From Campylobacter sp. LR291e (lineage in GTDB: Bacteria; Campylobacterota; Campylobacteria; Campylobacterales; Campylobacteraceae), in the NCBI RefSeq assembly GCF_008633915.1, contig NZ_VJNV01000002.1, positions 1-64,000 on the forward strand: a DNA stretch of 64,000 nucleotides, written 5' to 3'. The translations under genes were made by a program, and so were the position numbers. The notes beneath the pieces are model-generated. The model did not search any database. It was not told the origin of the DNA and worked only from the letters and a program-made list of their open reading frames with translations. How positions within the stretch are numbered: position 1 is the stretch's first letter; each line of letters starts with the position of its first letter. This document shows, one piece after another, positions 35,367-43,844 of this stretch.

Positions 35367-36296
35367 TTAAATAAATAAAGAATTCACGCTTTCATTATGA
35401 TAAATTCTTCGTATAACCTCGGCAAATATAGGAGCTACGCTTAACACCTTTATATTTGGTAGTTTATTTTTTAAAGGAATGGTATCAGTTACTACTATTT
35501 CATCGATAATGCCCCTTGATATTCTATCGTAGGCTTCTCCACTTAAAACAGCATGGGTACAACACGCCATAACAGATTTTGCACCCTTGTTTTTCAAAGC
35601 CTGTGCAGCTTTTACAATGGTACCAGCAGTATCAATTATATCATCTACTAAGATAACATCCTTATCTACAACGTCCCCTATTATATTCATAACCTCGCTT
35701 TCATTTGCCCTTTCTCTTCTTTTATCAATTATGGCAATATCAAGCCCTAAATTCTTTGCTACGCTCCTAGCTCTTGCAACTCCACCTATATCAGGGCTTC
35801 CTATAATGGCATTATCAAAATGCTTTGATTTTATATAATCATTAAAAATTATACTCCCATAAAGATTATCAACAGGAATGTCAAAAAAGCCTTGAATTTG
35901 CCCGGCGTGTAAGTCTATAGTAACTATTCTATCAATACCAGCAGATTCTATTAAATTTGCTACTAATTTTGCAGTAATAGGCACTCTAGGATTTGCCTTT
36001 CTATCTTGTCTTGCATAGCCAAAATAGGGCACTATTGCAGTGATTGAATTTGCACTTGAGCGTCTAAATGCATCAGTTAATATTAAAAGTTCCATTAAAT
36101 TATCATTTGCAGGGGCACAGGTACTTTGTATTATAAAAACATCCTTTCCTCTAACGCTTTCATCGATTTGAACGCTTATTTCTCCATCGCTAAATCGTTT
36201 AATCCCGGCATCACTTAAAGGAAGTGAAAGATATTTTGCTATTTGTTTTGAAAATTCAACATTTGCTGTACCTGAAAAAATTCTATAACCACGCAT
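35367..36296 (-). CDS. prs: Ribose-phosphate pyrophosphokinase
   Basis: 309 residues, standard class I length. ATP-binding region YARQDRKANPR, the ribose-5-phosphate/PRPP loop DVILVDDIIDTAGTIVKAA, and the flexible-loop start KRRERANESEVMN are all present. It makes PRPP for purine, pyrimidine, His and Trp synthesis and salvage, including the two phosphoribosyltransferases in this window. Single gene with a 78-base gap before gpsA. Confidence 0.97.
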   Translation of the reverse strand: MRGYRIFSGTANVEFSKQIAKYLSLPLSDAGIKRFSDGEISVQIDESVRGKDVFIIQSTCAPANDNLMELLILTDAFRRSSANSITAIVPYFGYARQDRKANPRVPITAKLVANLIESAGIDRIVTIDLHAGQIQGFFDIPVDNLYGSIIFNDYIKSKHFDNAIIGSPDIGGVARARSVAKNLGLDIAIIDKRRERANESEVMNIIGDVVDKDVILVDDIIDTAGTIVKAAQALKNKGAKSVMACCTHAVLSGEAYDRISRGIIDEIVVTDTIPLKNKLPNIKVLSVAPIFAEVIRRIYHNESVNSLFI

Positions 36297-36354
36297 TTAA
36301 AACCTTAAAAATAAAATCGCCAAATTCTAGTAAAAGAAAAATTAAATTTTGCTT

Positions 36355-37146
36355 TTAAAAGGTAATTTTTTCATAGTAGCTACCCTTTATAGAAAAAACC
36401 TTTTTAAAATAATCACTTTCTGGAATCAAATCAGCATTGCCCACATAAAGTCTACCTCTATCAGTTAAAAGCTTGTGAAATTTTTCTAAAAGCTTCATTC
36501 TTGATATATTATCAAAATAAATAATCATATTCCTAGAAAGTATAATGTCAAATTTTCCAAGCTTTTCAAAATGGCTATTAAAGACATTGCAAAGTTTAAA
36601 ATGGCAAGTACAAAGCTCATTTTTTTTAATGCGAAATTCCTCATTTTTTTCTTCTGTAAAAAAACGTCTTTTTTCACTTTCGCTTAATCTTTGTAAGGTT
36701 CTCCCTTGATATAAGGCAAGTTTGGCCTCGTTAATTACTTCTGTGTTTATATCTATGCCTACAATGTGTAAGTCTTTAAATAAAATTTGAGCTGCTAGTA
36801 TGGCTAAGGAGTAAACCTCTTCACCACTTGCACATGGTGCACTTAAAATATTTACACTTTTTTCAAGGCTTTTTGCGTATTTTATGATTTCTTTTAACTG
36901 GGTTAATTCCCTTAAAAAATAGGTTTCGCTAATGGTTACAAAATCAATTGTTTTTTGTTTTAAATTTTTATTTACCCTAAGTCCACTTAAAAATTCATCA
37001 ACACTTCTTACACCTAATTCATTTACAAATTTATCTAGCTTTAAAGCTATAATATTTCTTTTGTCATTTAAATCAATGCCACTTATATCATTAACAATCT
37101 TAATAAATTCATTTAAATCTCTATCATTAAAAATAATTTTATCCAT
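36355..37146 (-). CDS. cheR: Chemotaxis protein methyltransferase CheR
   Basis: 263 residues: helical N-terminal domain (1-85), then the SAM-binding domain with NILSAPCASGEEVYSLAIL, DINTEVINEAKLALY and DIILSRNMIIYFD. It methylates glutamates on chemoreceptors. It has no C-terminal pentapeptide-tether or TPR extension. It lies 1 base after cheB stops, giving a cheB-cheR pair for receptor adaptation. Confidence 0.95.
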   Translation of the reverse strand: MDKIIFNDRDLNEFIKIVNDISGIDLNDKRNIIALKLDKFVNELGVRSVDEFLSGLRVNKNLKQKTIDFVTISETYFLRELTQLKEIIKYAKSLEKSVNILSAPCASGEEVYSLAILAAQILFKDLHIVGIDINTEVINEAKLALYQGRTLQRLSESEKRRFFTEEKNEEFRIKKNELCTCHFKLCNVFNSHFEKLGKFDIILSRNMIIYFDNISRMKLLEKFHKLLTDRGRLYVGNADLIPESDYFKKVFSIKGSYYEKITF

Positions 37147-37147
37147 A

Positions 37148-37717
37148 TTACTCGCTTTCTACAAAATGTAAAATTTCTCTTTTTAATTCTTTTAAACTCA
37201 TAGGCATAAGTTTAGGATTTAAATCCTTTGCCCTTTTTGGCATACCATAAACAACGCAATCTGCTTCATTTTCACAAAGGCATTTAACCTTGGCATTGTA
37301 AAGATTAAGTAAGCCATGAGCCCCGTCATCTCCCATTCCTGTCAATAAAATCGCAAGGAATTTATGAGCACTTGCATAATGAACTGCTGAATTAAAAAGC
37401 AAATTAATATTTGGCTTAAAATTTGTTTTAGTATCGCTAAAACTAGCACTTAATGTTAAAGAACCACTTAAAATAGTATTTGTTTGACAAATATAAATTC
37501 TATTTTCTAAAATTTCCTTATCATTAAGCAAGGCTACTTCATTTAAGGCATCTTTGTCAAATTGATTAACAAAAGAAGGGATAAAATCAGGCTTCATATG
37601 TTGTGCTATAATTACGCATGTATTGCCTATATCAATGTCCTTTAACAAAAATTTAAGTTGGTTTGGACCACCAGTTGATGAACCTATTAAGATAATTTTC
37701 ATTGTGTTTTCTTTCAA
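37148..37717 (-). CDS. cheB: CheB methylesterase without receiver domain
   Basis: 189 residues comprising only the catalytic domain: active-site Ser in IGSSTGGPNQL, His in IAQHMKPDF, and Asp in LTGMGDDGAHGL. The usual N-terminal response-regulator domain is absent, as known for C. jejuni CheB, so activation by CheA phosphotransfer is not possible. It removes methyl groups from receptors. The start used (MKENTMKIILIG) may be the second Met (6th codon), which fits the catalytic domain boundary. Confidence 0.93.
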   Translation of the reverse strand: MKENTMKIILIGSSTGGPNQLKFLLKDIDIGNTCVIIAQHMKPDFIPSFVNQFDKDALNEVALLNDKEILENRIYICQTNTILSGSLTLSASFSDTKTNFKPNINLLFNSAVHYASAHKFLAILLTGMGDDGAHGLLNLYNAKVKCLCENEADCVVYGMPKRAKDLNPKLMPMSLKELKREILHFVESE

Positions 37718-37865
37718 AGAAATTTAAAGTTTTATAAAAATGTGTATTTTATCACATAAAATAAAATAAAGTTTATTTTTGCAAGTTTTTTAAAAGAAAA
37801 TAGCTATTTTTATACTTTATTGTGTTAAAATTCCAAAGTTCTAAGATAAATTTTTTGGATAAGAC

Positions 37866-38303
37866 ATGTTAAAAGATAAAATTTACATAGCAAGTGACCA
37901 TGCTGGATTTGACTTAAAGACCCAAATTTGCACATTTTTAAAGGATGAAAATTTAAATTTTAAAGACCTTGGAACTAATAATAAAGAAAGTTGTGATTAT
38001 CCTGATTTTGCTCATTTACTAGCTAAAAATATAGATGAGACAAGTTTTGGCATTATAATTTGTGGCTCTGGAATAGGCGTTTCAATAGCTGCAAATAGAC
38101 ATGAAAATATAAGATGTGCTTTATGTAGTGAAAGTTTAAGTGCAAGATTAGCAAGAAAGCATAATGATGCTAATGTACTGGCCCTTGGAGGTAGATTAAT
38201 AGGCATTAGTTTAGCTATTGATATTATTACAAATTTTATAAATACACCCTTTGAAAATGGACGACATATACAAAGAATTCAAAAAATCGAGGTAAATAAA
38301 TGA
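37866..38303 (+). CDS. rpiB: Ribose-5-phosphate isomerase B
   Basis: 145 residues of the RpiB/LacAB family: IASDHAGFDLKTQI, CDYPDFAHLLAKN, IIICGSGIGVSIAANR with the catalytic Cys, and RHIQRIQKIE at the C-terminus. It interconverts ribose-5- and ribulose-5-phosphate in the pentose phosphate pathway, feeding PRPP synthesis. First gene of a rightward string rpiB-(small membrane gene)-apt-dedA-pepA-ychF with 4-base overlaps, the same order I recall in C. jejuni. Confidence 0.95.
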   Translation: MLKDKIYIASDHAGFDLKTQICTFLKDENLNFKDLGTNNKESCDYPDFAHLLAKNIDETSFGIIICGSGIGVSIAANRHENIRCALCSESLSARLARKHNDANVLALGGRLIGISLAIDIITNFINTPFENGRHIQRIQKIEVNK

Positions 38304-38641
38304 ATCATCCCGTGGCAAATTGGCTCATTTTAACAGTGCTTGTGTGTGCGACAATTTATCTTGTCGTAATGTTGTTTTATTATAAAACCTTGCTTAATAA
38401 AGAAAAATTCTCAAAAGATTTTATTAAAAATAATCTTGATGATACTGAAATTATCATTAGAAAACTACAAGTTCAACTTCAAAGAAGTTTAGGAAATATA
38501 GATATTTTAACTGAAGAACTTAACAAAATCAAAGCGGATTTAACCTCTTTAAGAACAAGGAATTCACAATATCGCTTAGAAAATGATAAGTTAAGACAAA
38601 GAATCAAAGAACTAGAAGCTAAGATAGAGGCCCTATTATGA
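38300..38641 (+). CDS. Small membrane-anchored coiled-coil protein
   Basis: 113 residues. One N-terminal span (WLILTVLVCATIYLVVMLFY) and then about 80 residues of heptad-rich helix (RNSQYRLENDKLRQRIKEL). No recognisable domain. It overlaps both rpiB and apt by 4 bases, so it is tied to nucleotide-salvage genes by transcription only. Possibly a structural or division-associated factor; function unknown. I recall an unnamed gene of the same size at this place in C. jejuni. Confidence 0.8.
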   Translation: MNHPVANWLILTVLVCATIYLVVMLFYYKTLLNKEKFSKDFIKNNLDDTEIIIRKLQVQLQRSLGNIDILTEELNKIKADLTSLRTRNSQYRLENDKLRQRIKELEAKIEALL

Positions 38642-39186
38642 AAAAACTTAATAAAAATGGAAAACAATATTTACTCAGTAGCATTAGAGTTGTGTCAAAT
38701 TTTCCCATTGAAGGTGTGCAGTTTCGCGATATTACCACGCTTTTAAATGATAAAGATGCCTTTATGTTTTTACTTGAACATTTAAAAGATTACTATGAAA
38801 AAAAAAGGATTGATTTTATAGTAGGCGTTGAAAGTAGGGGTTTTGTTTTAGCAGCAGCTTTGAGTGCTAAGCTTAGCATCCCTTTTGTTCCAGTTAGAAA
38901 GCCAAATAAACTACCCTTTTTAAAATTTTCTTGCGAGTATACCTTAGAATATGGACAAGAAACACTTCAAATTCACCAAGATGCCTTTCGTGGTATGAAA
39001 AATCCAAAGGTTTTATTAATTGATGATGTGCTAGCTACAGGAGGTACTGCAATTGCAGGTTACAATCTTATAAAAAAAGCAGGTGGAGATTGTATAGGGG
39101 CTTGTTTTTTAATGCATTTAAGCGAATTTGATGGGCTTAAAAAGCTTTCAGAATATACAAAAGTTTATAGCGTTTTAGAACTTTAA
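38638..39186 (+). CDS. apt: Adenine phosphoribosyltransferase
   Basis: 182 residues. The PRPP motif is VLLIDDVLATGGTAIAGY, with the Apt-specific FRDITTLLNDKDAF and GVESRGFVLAAALSAKL segments and KPNKLPF loop. It converts adenine plus PRPP to AMP. It sits in the rpiB-apt-dedA-pepA transcript and would use PRPP from prs encoded 2.5 kb away. Confidence 0.96.
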   Translation: MKKLNKNGKQYLLSSIRVVSNFPIEGVQFRDITTLLNDKDAFMFLLEHLKDYYEKKRIDFIVGVESRGFVLAAALSAKLSIPFVPVRKPNKLPFLKFSCEYTLEYGQETLQIHQDAFRGMKNPKVLLIDDVLATGGTAIAGYNLIKKAGGDCIGACFLMHLSEFDGLKKLSEYTKVYSVLEL

Positions 39187-39196
39187 AGGAGTAGTT

Positions 39197-39880
39197 TTGA
39201 AAAAAATCCTTATACTTTTAATATTAATAATTTTAATTGCTTTTTTATATTTTTTCTTTGGCAAGGATTTTTCTTTAGAAGAGAGTTTGGTTAGAATTTG
39301 GAACGAGCATGTTGAAAACTGGGGTTATGTGATTTTATTTTTTTGGAGCATTTTAGAAGGAGAACTTGGCTTAATCTTTGCAGGACTTGCAGCACATGAT
39401 GATAAATTAAATACTTTTATAGCCGTTTTTGTAGCCGGACTTGGTGGCTTTGTGGGGGACCAAATTTATTTTTATATAGGAAGATACAATAAAAAATTCA
39501 TACAAAAAAAGCTTAAAACTCAAAGACGCAAATTTGCCATTGCACATTTACTTTTACAACGTTTTGGCTGGCCAATAATCTTTGCCCAACGTTATATGTA
39601 TGGTTTTAGAACCGTAATTCCTATGAGTATAGGCATCACTAGATATAGTGCTAAGAAATTTGCCATTATAAATTTATTTTCTGCTTGGGTGTGGGCTGCT
39701 ATTACCATACTTTTAGCTTGGTTTTTTGGAAAACAAATTTTAGATGCTTTAAAATGGGCTAGTTCGCATTGGTATTTGGCAGCTGTGATTGTGATAGTAT
39801 TTTTATGTACTATAATCTTTGGCTTTAAACAATTGGAAAAAGCCATACTTAAAGAAAAAAGGAAGAAAAATGAACATTGA
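39197..39880 (+). CDS. DedA-family membrane protein
   Basis: 227 residues and about five to six hydrophobic segments. Family motifs: FFWSILEGELGLIFAGLAAH (E-x-x-x-P/G region), GDQIYFYIGRYNKKF, and the double-Arg loop QRYMYGFRTVIPMSIGITR. DedA proteins (including the phospholipid and undecaprenyl-phosphate flippases) act in membrane lipid recycling. The starting codon is TTG with AAAGGAG upstream. Its 3' end overlaps pepA by 11 bases. Confidence 0.88.
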   Translation: MKKILILLILIILIAFLYFFFGKDFSLEESLVRIWNEHVENWGYVILFFWSILEGELGLIFAGLAAHDDKLNTFIAVFVAGLGGFVGDQIYFYIGRYNKKFIQKKLKTQRRKFAIAHLLLQRFGWPIIFAQRYMYGFRTVIPMSIGITRYSAKKFAIINLFSAWVWAAITILLAWFFGKQILDALKWASSHWYLAAVIVIVFLCTIIFGFKQLEKAILKEKRKKNEH

Positions 39881-41321
39881 ATTTAAAAATGCAAAACTTG
39901 ACAAAATCAAGGCTGATTTTGAGATAAATTTTGTACAAGAAAAAAATTTAAAGCCATTTAGTGCTTATAAGAATTTTTTTAAATTAGCTAATTATAAGGG
40001 CGAGGGTGTTTGCTTTGATATGAATTTAAAAAAGGTCTTTGTAGAATTAAAAAGCCTTGAACACGAAGACATAAGACTAGCTTTTTTTAATGCTATAAAA
40101 GCCATTTGTAAACTAAATATTAAAAGCGTTAAAGCCCCTTGTATAATCAGTGGTTGTACTGGTCAAAGCTTTGCTAGTATGGCTGAGGGAATTTTATTTG
40201 CAAATTATGATTTTGATAAATATAAAAGTGAAAAAACACCTTCAAGCCTTGTAAATGTTTTTATTGCCAATGATGAGATAAATAAAAAAGAAGTTGATTT
40301 AAATAAAGGAAAGATAGGTATTGAAAGAGGAGTTATTTTAGCAAATGCTACAAATTTTGTAAAGGATATAGTTAACGAGGTCCCTGAAATTTACACCCCT
40401 TTAAAAATGGCAGAAGATGCTAAGAATTTAGCTAAAACTCATAAAAATATTACTTGTAAGGTGTATGATGAAAAATTCTTAGAAAAGGAAAAAATGAACG
40501 CCTTTTTAGCTGTAAACAAGGCCTCCATTCACCCTCCAAGACTCATTCATTTAAGTTATAAACACACAAAGGCTAAACAACGCGTAGTTTTTGTGGGTAA
40601 GGGCTTAACATATGATAGTGGTGGACTTAGCTTAAAGCCAAGTGATTATATGCTTACAATGAAGGCTGATAAAAGTGGCGCAGCAGCTGCTATGGGTATT
40701 ATAAAGGCAGTTTGTGAGTTAAATTTAGAACTTGAAGTACATGCTATTTTAGGTGTAACTGAAAATATGATAGCAGGAAATGCTTATAAGCCCGATGATG
40801 TTTTAATATCAAGGGAAGGCGTAAGCATAGAAGTAAGAAATACAGATGCTGAAGGTCGTTTAGTTTTAGCTGATTGTCTATCTTATGCGCAAGATTTAAA
40901 GCCTGATTTATTAATAGACATGGCTACTCTAACTGGTGCTTGTGTAGTAGGGCTTGGAGAGTACACAAGTGGAATTTTAGGCAATAACGAAGAACTTCAA
41001 AATGCCTTTTATCAAAGCTCAAAAAGAAGTGGGGAATTTACTACTATTTTACATTTTAATCCTTATTTAAAAGAACTTATAAAATCAAAAATTGCCGATG
41101 TTAGTAACACTGCTTCAAGTCGTTATGGTGGGGCTATTACAGCCGGTTTATTTTTAGATAAATTCATACGCAAAGAATATAAAGATAAATGGCTACACCT
41201 TGATATAGCAGGTCCTGCTTATACTGAAAAGGCTTGGGGTTATACAAGCTTTGGAGCTGGAGGGGCTGGAGTTAGAATGTGCGTTGCTTTTTTAATGTCT
41301 TTACTAAGGGCTAAAAAATGA
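39870..41321 (+). CDS. pepA: Leucyl aminopeptidase PepA
   Basis: 483 residues. The start ATG at 39870 (MNIEFKNAKLDKIK) is chosen because AAAAAAGGAAG precedes it and it gives the family length; an in-frame upstream codon would overlap dedA by 62 bases. C-terminal peptidase domain has GKGLTYDSGGLSLKPSD (metal Lys and Asp), MKADKSGAAAAMG, NTDAEGRLVLADCL and the closing GAGVRM. It is an M17 dizinc aminopeptidase releasing N-terminal residues. It overlaps ychF by 4 bases. Confidence 0.95.
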   Translation: MNIEFKNAKLDKIKADFEINFVQEKNLKPFSAYKNFFKLANYKGEGVCFDMNLKKVFVELKSLEHEDIRLAFFNAIKAICKLNIKSVKAPCIISGCTGQSFASMAEGILFANYDFDKYKSEKTPSSLVNVFIANDEINKKEVDLNKGKIGIERGVILANATNFVKDIVNEVPEIYTPLKMAEDAKNLAKTHKNITCKVYDEKFLEKEKMNAFLAVNKASIHPPRLIHLSYKHTKAKQRVVFVGKGLTYDSGGLSLKPSDYMLTMKADKSGAAAAMGIIKAVCELNLELEVHAILGVTENMIAGNAYKPDDVLISREGVSIEVRNTDAEGRLVLADCLSYAQDLKPDLLIDMATLTGACVVGLGEYTSGILGNNEELQNAFYQSSKRSGEFTTILHFNPYLKELIKSKIADVSNTASSRYGGAITAGLFLDKFIRKEYKDKWLHLDIAGPAYTEKAWGYTSFGAGGAGVRMCVAFLMSLLRAKK

Positions 41322-42421
41322 GTTTAGCCGTTGGTATAGTAGGTTTGCCAAATGTTGGTAAATCTACTACCTTTAACGCATTAACAAGGGCTCAAAATGC
41401 ACAAAGTGCAAATTATCCATTTTGTACCATTGAACCTAATAAGGCCATGGTTGAGGTACCTGATTCTAGGCTTTTTGAACTAGCTAAGATTGTAAAACCT
41501 GAAAAAATTTTACATTCTTTAATAGAATTTGTAGATATTGCAGGGCTTGTCAAGGGTGCTAGTAAGGGCGAGGGTTTGGGTAATAAATTTTTATCTAATA
41601 TAAGAGAAACGGAGTTAATCTTACATATTGTTCGCTGTTTTGATGATTCAAATATTACCCATGTTGAAGGAGAAACTGACCCTATTAGAGATATTGAAAT
41701 CATTATTACAGAACTCATTTTAGCAGATATTGAACAACTTAGTAAAAAAATAGAAAAATTAAACAAAGAAGTAAAGGCAAATATAAAGGGTGCTAAGGAA
41801 AGTTTAGAACTTGCAAATTTGCTTTTAACGCATTTAAATAAAGGACTTAGTGCTAATTGCTTTGAAGAAAAAGAAAGTGAAATTTTTAAAAGTTTAAATA
41901 AAGAATTAAGATTGCTTTCGGCAAAAAATGTAATTTATGGTGCAAATGTCGACGAAGAAAGCATTAGTAAGGATAATGAATATGTAAAAAAGCTTAAAGA
42001 ATATGCTAGCAAAGAAGGAAACGAGGTTATAAAACTTTGTGCTAAGTTAGAAGAAGAATTAGTAGTACTTAGCAAGGAAGAAAGCCATGAGCTTTTAGAG
42101 TCTTTGGGGGCTAATGAAAGTGGTCTTGAACAAATCATAAAAAATGCTTTTTCTAAGCTAGGGCTTATTAGTTATTTTACTGCTGGGGAGATTGAGGTTC
42201 GTTCTTGGACTATAAAAAATGGCTTTAAAGCACCAAAGGCAGCAAGCGTTATACATAATGATTTTGAAAAAGGTTTTATCAAAGCAGAAGTTATTAGCTA
42301 TGATGATTTTATAAAATTTGGTGGAGAAAGTGGGGCAAAAGAAGCAGGAAAACTTCGCCTTGAAGGAAAAGATTATATAGTTAAAGATGGCGATATTATA
42401 CATTTTAGATTTAATGTATAA
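41318..42421 (+). CDS. ychF: Redox-regulated ATPase/GTPase YchF
   Basis: 367 residues of the Obg-like YchF family. G1 GLPNVGKSTTFNAL, G2/G3 ANYPFCTIEPN and DIAGLVKGASKGEGLGNKF, a central coiled coil (about 130-200) and C-terminal TGS domain (SWTIKNGFKAPKAASVIHND). YchF binds ribosomes and hydrolyses ATP. The last gene of the operon; nothing terminator-like follows before the dctA-like gene. Confidence 0.95.
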   Translation: MSLAVGIVGLPNVGKSTTFNALTRAQNAQSANYPFCTIEPNKAMVEVPDSRLFELAKIVKPEKILHSLIEFVDIAGLVKGASKGEGLGNKFLSNIRETELILHIVRCFDDSNITHVEGETDPIRDIEIIITELILADIEQLSKKIEKLNKEVKANIKGAKESLELANLLLTHLNKGLSANCFEEKESEIFKSLNKELRLLSAKNVIYGANVDEESISKDNEYVKKLKEYASKEGNEVIKLCAKLEEELVVLSKEESHELLESLGANESGLEQIIKNAFSKLGLISYFTAGEIEVRSWTIKNGFKAPKAASVIHNDFEKGFIKAEVISYDDFIKFGGESGAKEAGKLRLEGKDYIVKDGDIIHFRFNV

Positions 42422-42447
42422 ATTTAAATTTTTCAAAGGAAAAGAAA

Positions 42448-43791
42448 ATTAAAACTTTATATAAAAGTCTAGCTTTTTGGGTGATATTTGGCATAATAGC
42501 AGGTATTGTTTTAGGGCTAATTGATAAAGAAATAGCCATTGCTTGTAAGCCTGGGATGGATTATTTTATTAAGGCTTTGAAAATTTTAATAGGCCCTATT
42601 ATTTTTATTACTATAATACTTGGAATTATAAGCCTTGAAAGCCTTAAAAAAGTAGGTAGTATAGGGGTTAAGGCTTTAATTTATTTTGAAGTAGTAAGTA
42701 CTATAGCCCTTGCCATTGGTATTTTTATGGCAAATGTTATGAAACCTGGCACAGGCATGAATTTAGATGCAAATTTAGTAGATGCAAGCTCAGTTATACA
42801 ATTTACAACTCAAACGAGAGAAATTAGTGCAAGTACCGAGATTATCAATATCTTAAAAGAGGCCATTCCCCAAGGATTAATAAGCCCATTTTCTGAAGGT
42901 AAAACCTTGCAAGTTTTGGTACTTGCTCTTTTAAGTGCTATTATTATTTCTTTATTAAAGCCCGATGAAAAGGCATATATTCAAAAATTCTTTGAAATTT
43001 TACAAAGTTTTGTTTTTAAAATTTTACAAATTATAATGTATTTTTCGCCCATTGCTGCCTTTAGTGCCATGGCCTTTTTAGTGGCAAAATATGGGCTTAG
43101 TTCTTTGGTGAATTTAGGATATTTATTATTTGTAATGCTTATATCTTGTTTGATTTTTATCTTTGGGGTAGCCGGGGCGATTTGCTATTTTGTAAGGGTA
43201 AATATCTTTAAATTTATGTATTTTATATCAAGGGAAGTTTTAATAGTCTTTGCTACAAGTTCAAGTGAGTCAGCCCTAGCCCCTTTAATGAGAAAGCTTG
43301 AAAAGGCTGGAATTTCAAAGGCCACGGTGGGGCTTGTTTTACCTACCGGGTATAGTTTTAATTTAGATTGTACTAATATTTATTTGTCAATGAGTTTAAT
43401 CTTTCTAGCACAGGCCTTTAATGTGAATTTATCCTTAACGCATGAAATTTCAATAATCCTTGTTTTAATGGTGGCCTCAAAGGGAGCTGTTGGCGTTACA
43501 GGTTCAGGCTTTATAGTACTTGGTAGTACCCTTGCTGCACTTGGTACTATGCAAATTCCAGAAGCAAATAACGGGGCAGGGGCAATGCTTGCTGAGGTCT
43601 TGCCAGTGGCTGCAATATCTGTTTTGTTGGGCGTTGATAAGTTTATGTCTGAGATGAGGGCTGTTGGAAATTTGTGTGGTAATAGCGTGGCTGCTTTGAT
43701 TGTTGCTATTTGGGAAAGACAAATTGATTGGGACAAATTTAATTATGCTATAAATCACCCTGAGGAATTTCACAATGCAGGGCTAAGTTAA
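42448..43791 (+). CDS. Dicarboxylate/amino acid:cation symporter, probable ATT start
   Basis: About 447 residues of the DAACS family (DctA/GltP type), eight core spans with the Ser/Thr-rich hairpin FATSSSESALAPLM, the PTGYSFNLDCTNIY substrate motif and GVTGSGFIVLGSTLAALG. It moves C4-dicarboxylates or glutamate/aspartate with cations. The frame is open upstream of the first ordinary start (GTG at 42481) to ATT AAA ACT TTA TAT AAA at 42448, which restores the family's usual N-terminus (KTLYKSLAFWVIFG) and lies 7 bases after AAAGGA. So ATT is the probable start codon. Confidence in family is high; in start moderate. Confidence 0.82.
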   Translation: MKTLYKSLAFWVIFGIIAGIVLGLIDKEIAIACKPGMDYFIKALKILIGPIIFITIILGIISLESLKKVGSIGVKALIYFEVVSTIALAIGIFMANVMKPGTGMNLDANLVDASSVIQFTTQTREISASTEIINILKEAIPQGLISPFSEGKTLQVLVLALLSAIIISLLKPDEKAYIQKFFEILQSFVFKILQIIMYFSPIAAFSAMAFLVAKYGLSSLVNLGYLLFVMLISCLIFIFGVAGAICYFVRVNIFKFMYFISREVLIVFATSSSESALAPLMRKLEKAGISKATVGLVLPTGYSFNLDCTNIYLSMSLIFLAQAFNVNLSLTHEISIILVLMVASKGAVGVTGSGFIVLGSTLAALGTMQIPEANNGAGAMLAEVLPVAAISVLLGVDKFMSEMRAVGNLCGNSVAALIVAIWERQIDWDKFNYAINHPEEFHNAGLS

Positions 43792-43844
43792 GAAAAATTT
43801 ATTATATTTTGCTAAAATCATTTTATATTTTTTTAGGATAAATA

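Noticed and set aside
39819-39869. Longer pepA start overlapping dedA
   Set aside because: No ribosome-binding site there; ATG 39870 has one and gives the family length.
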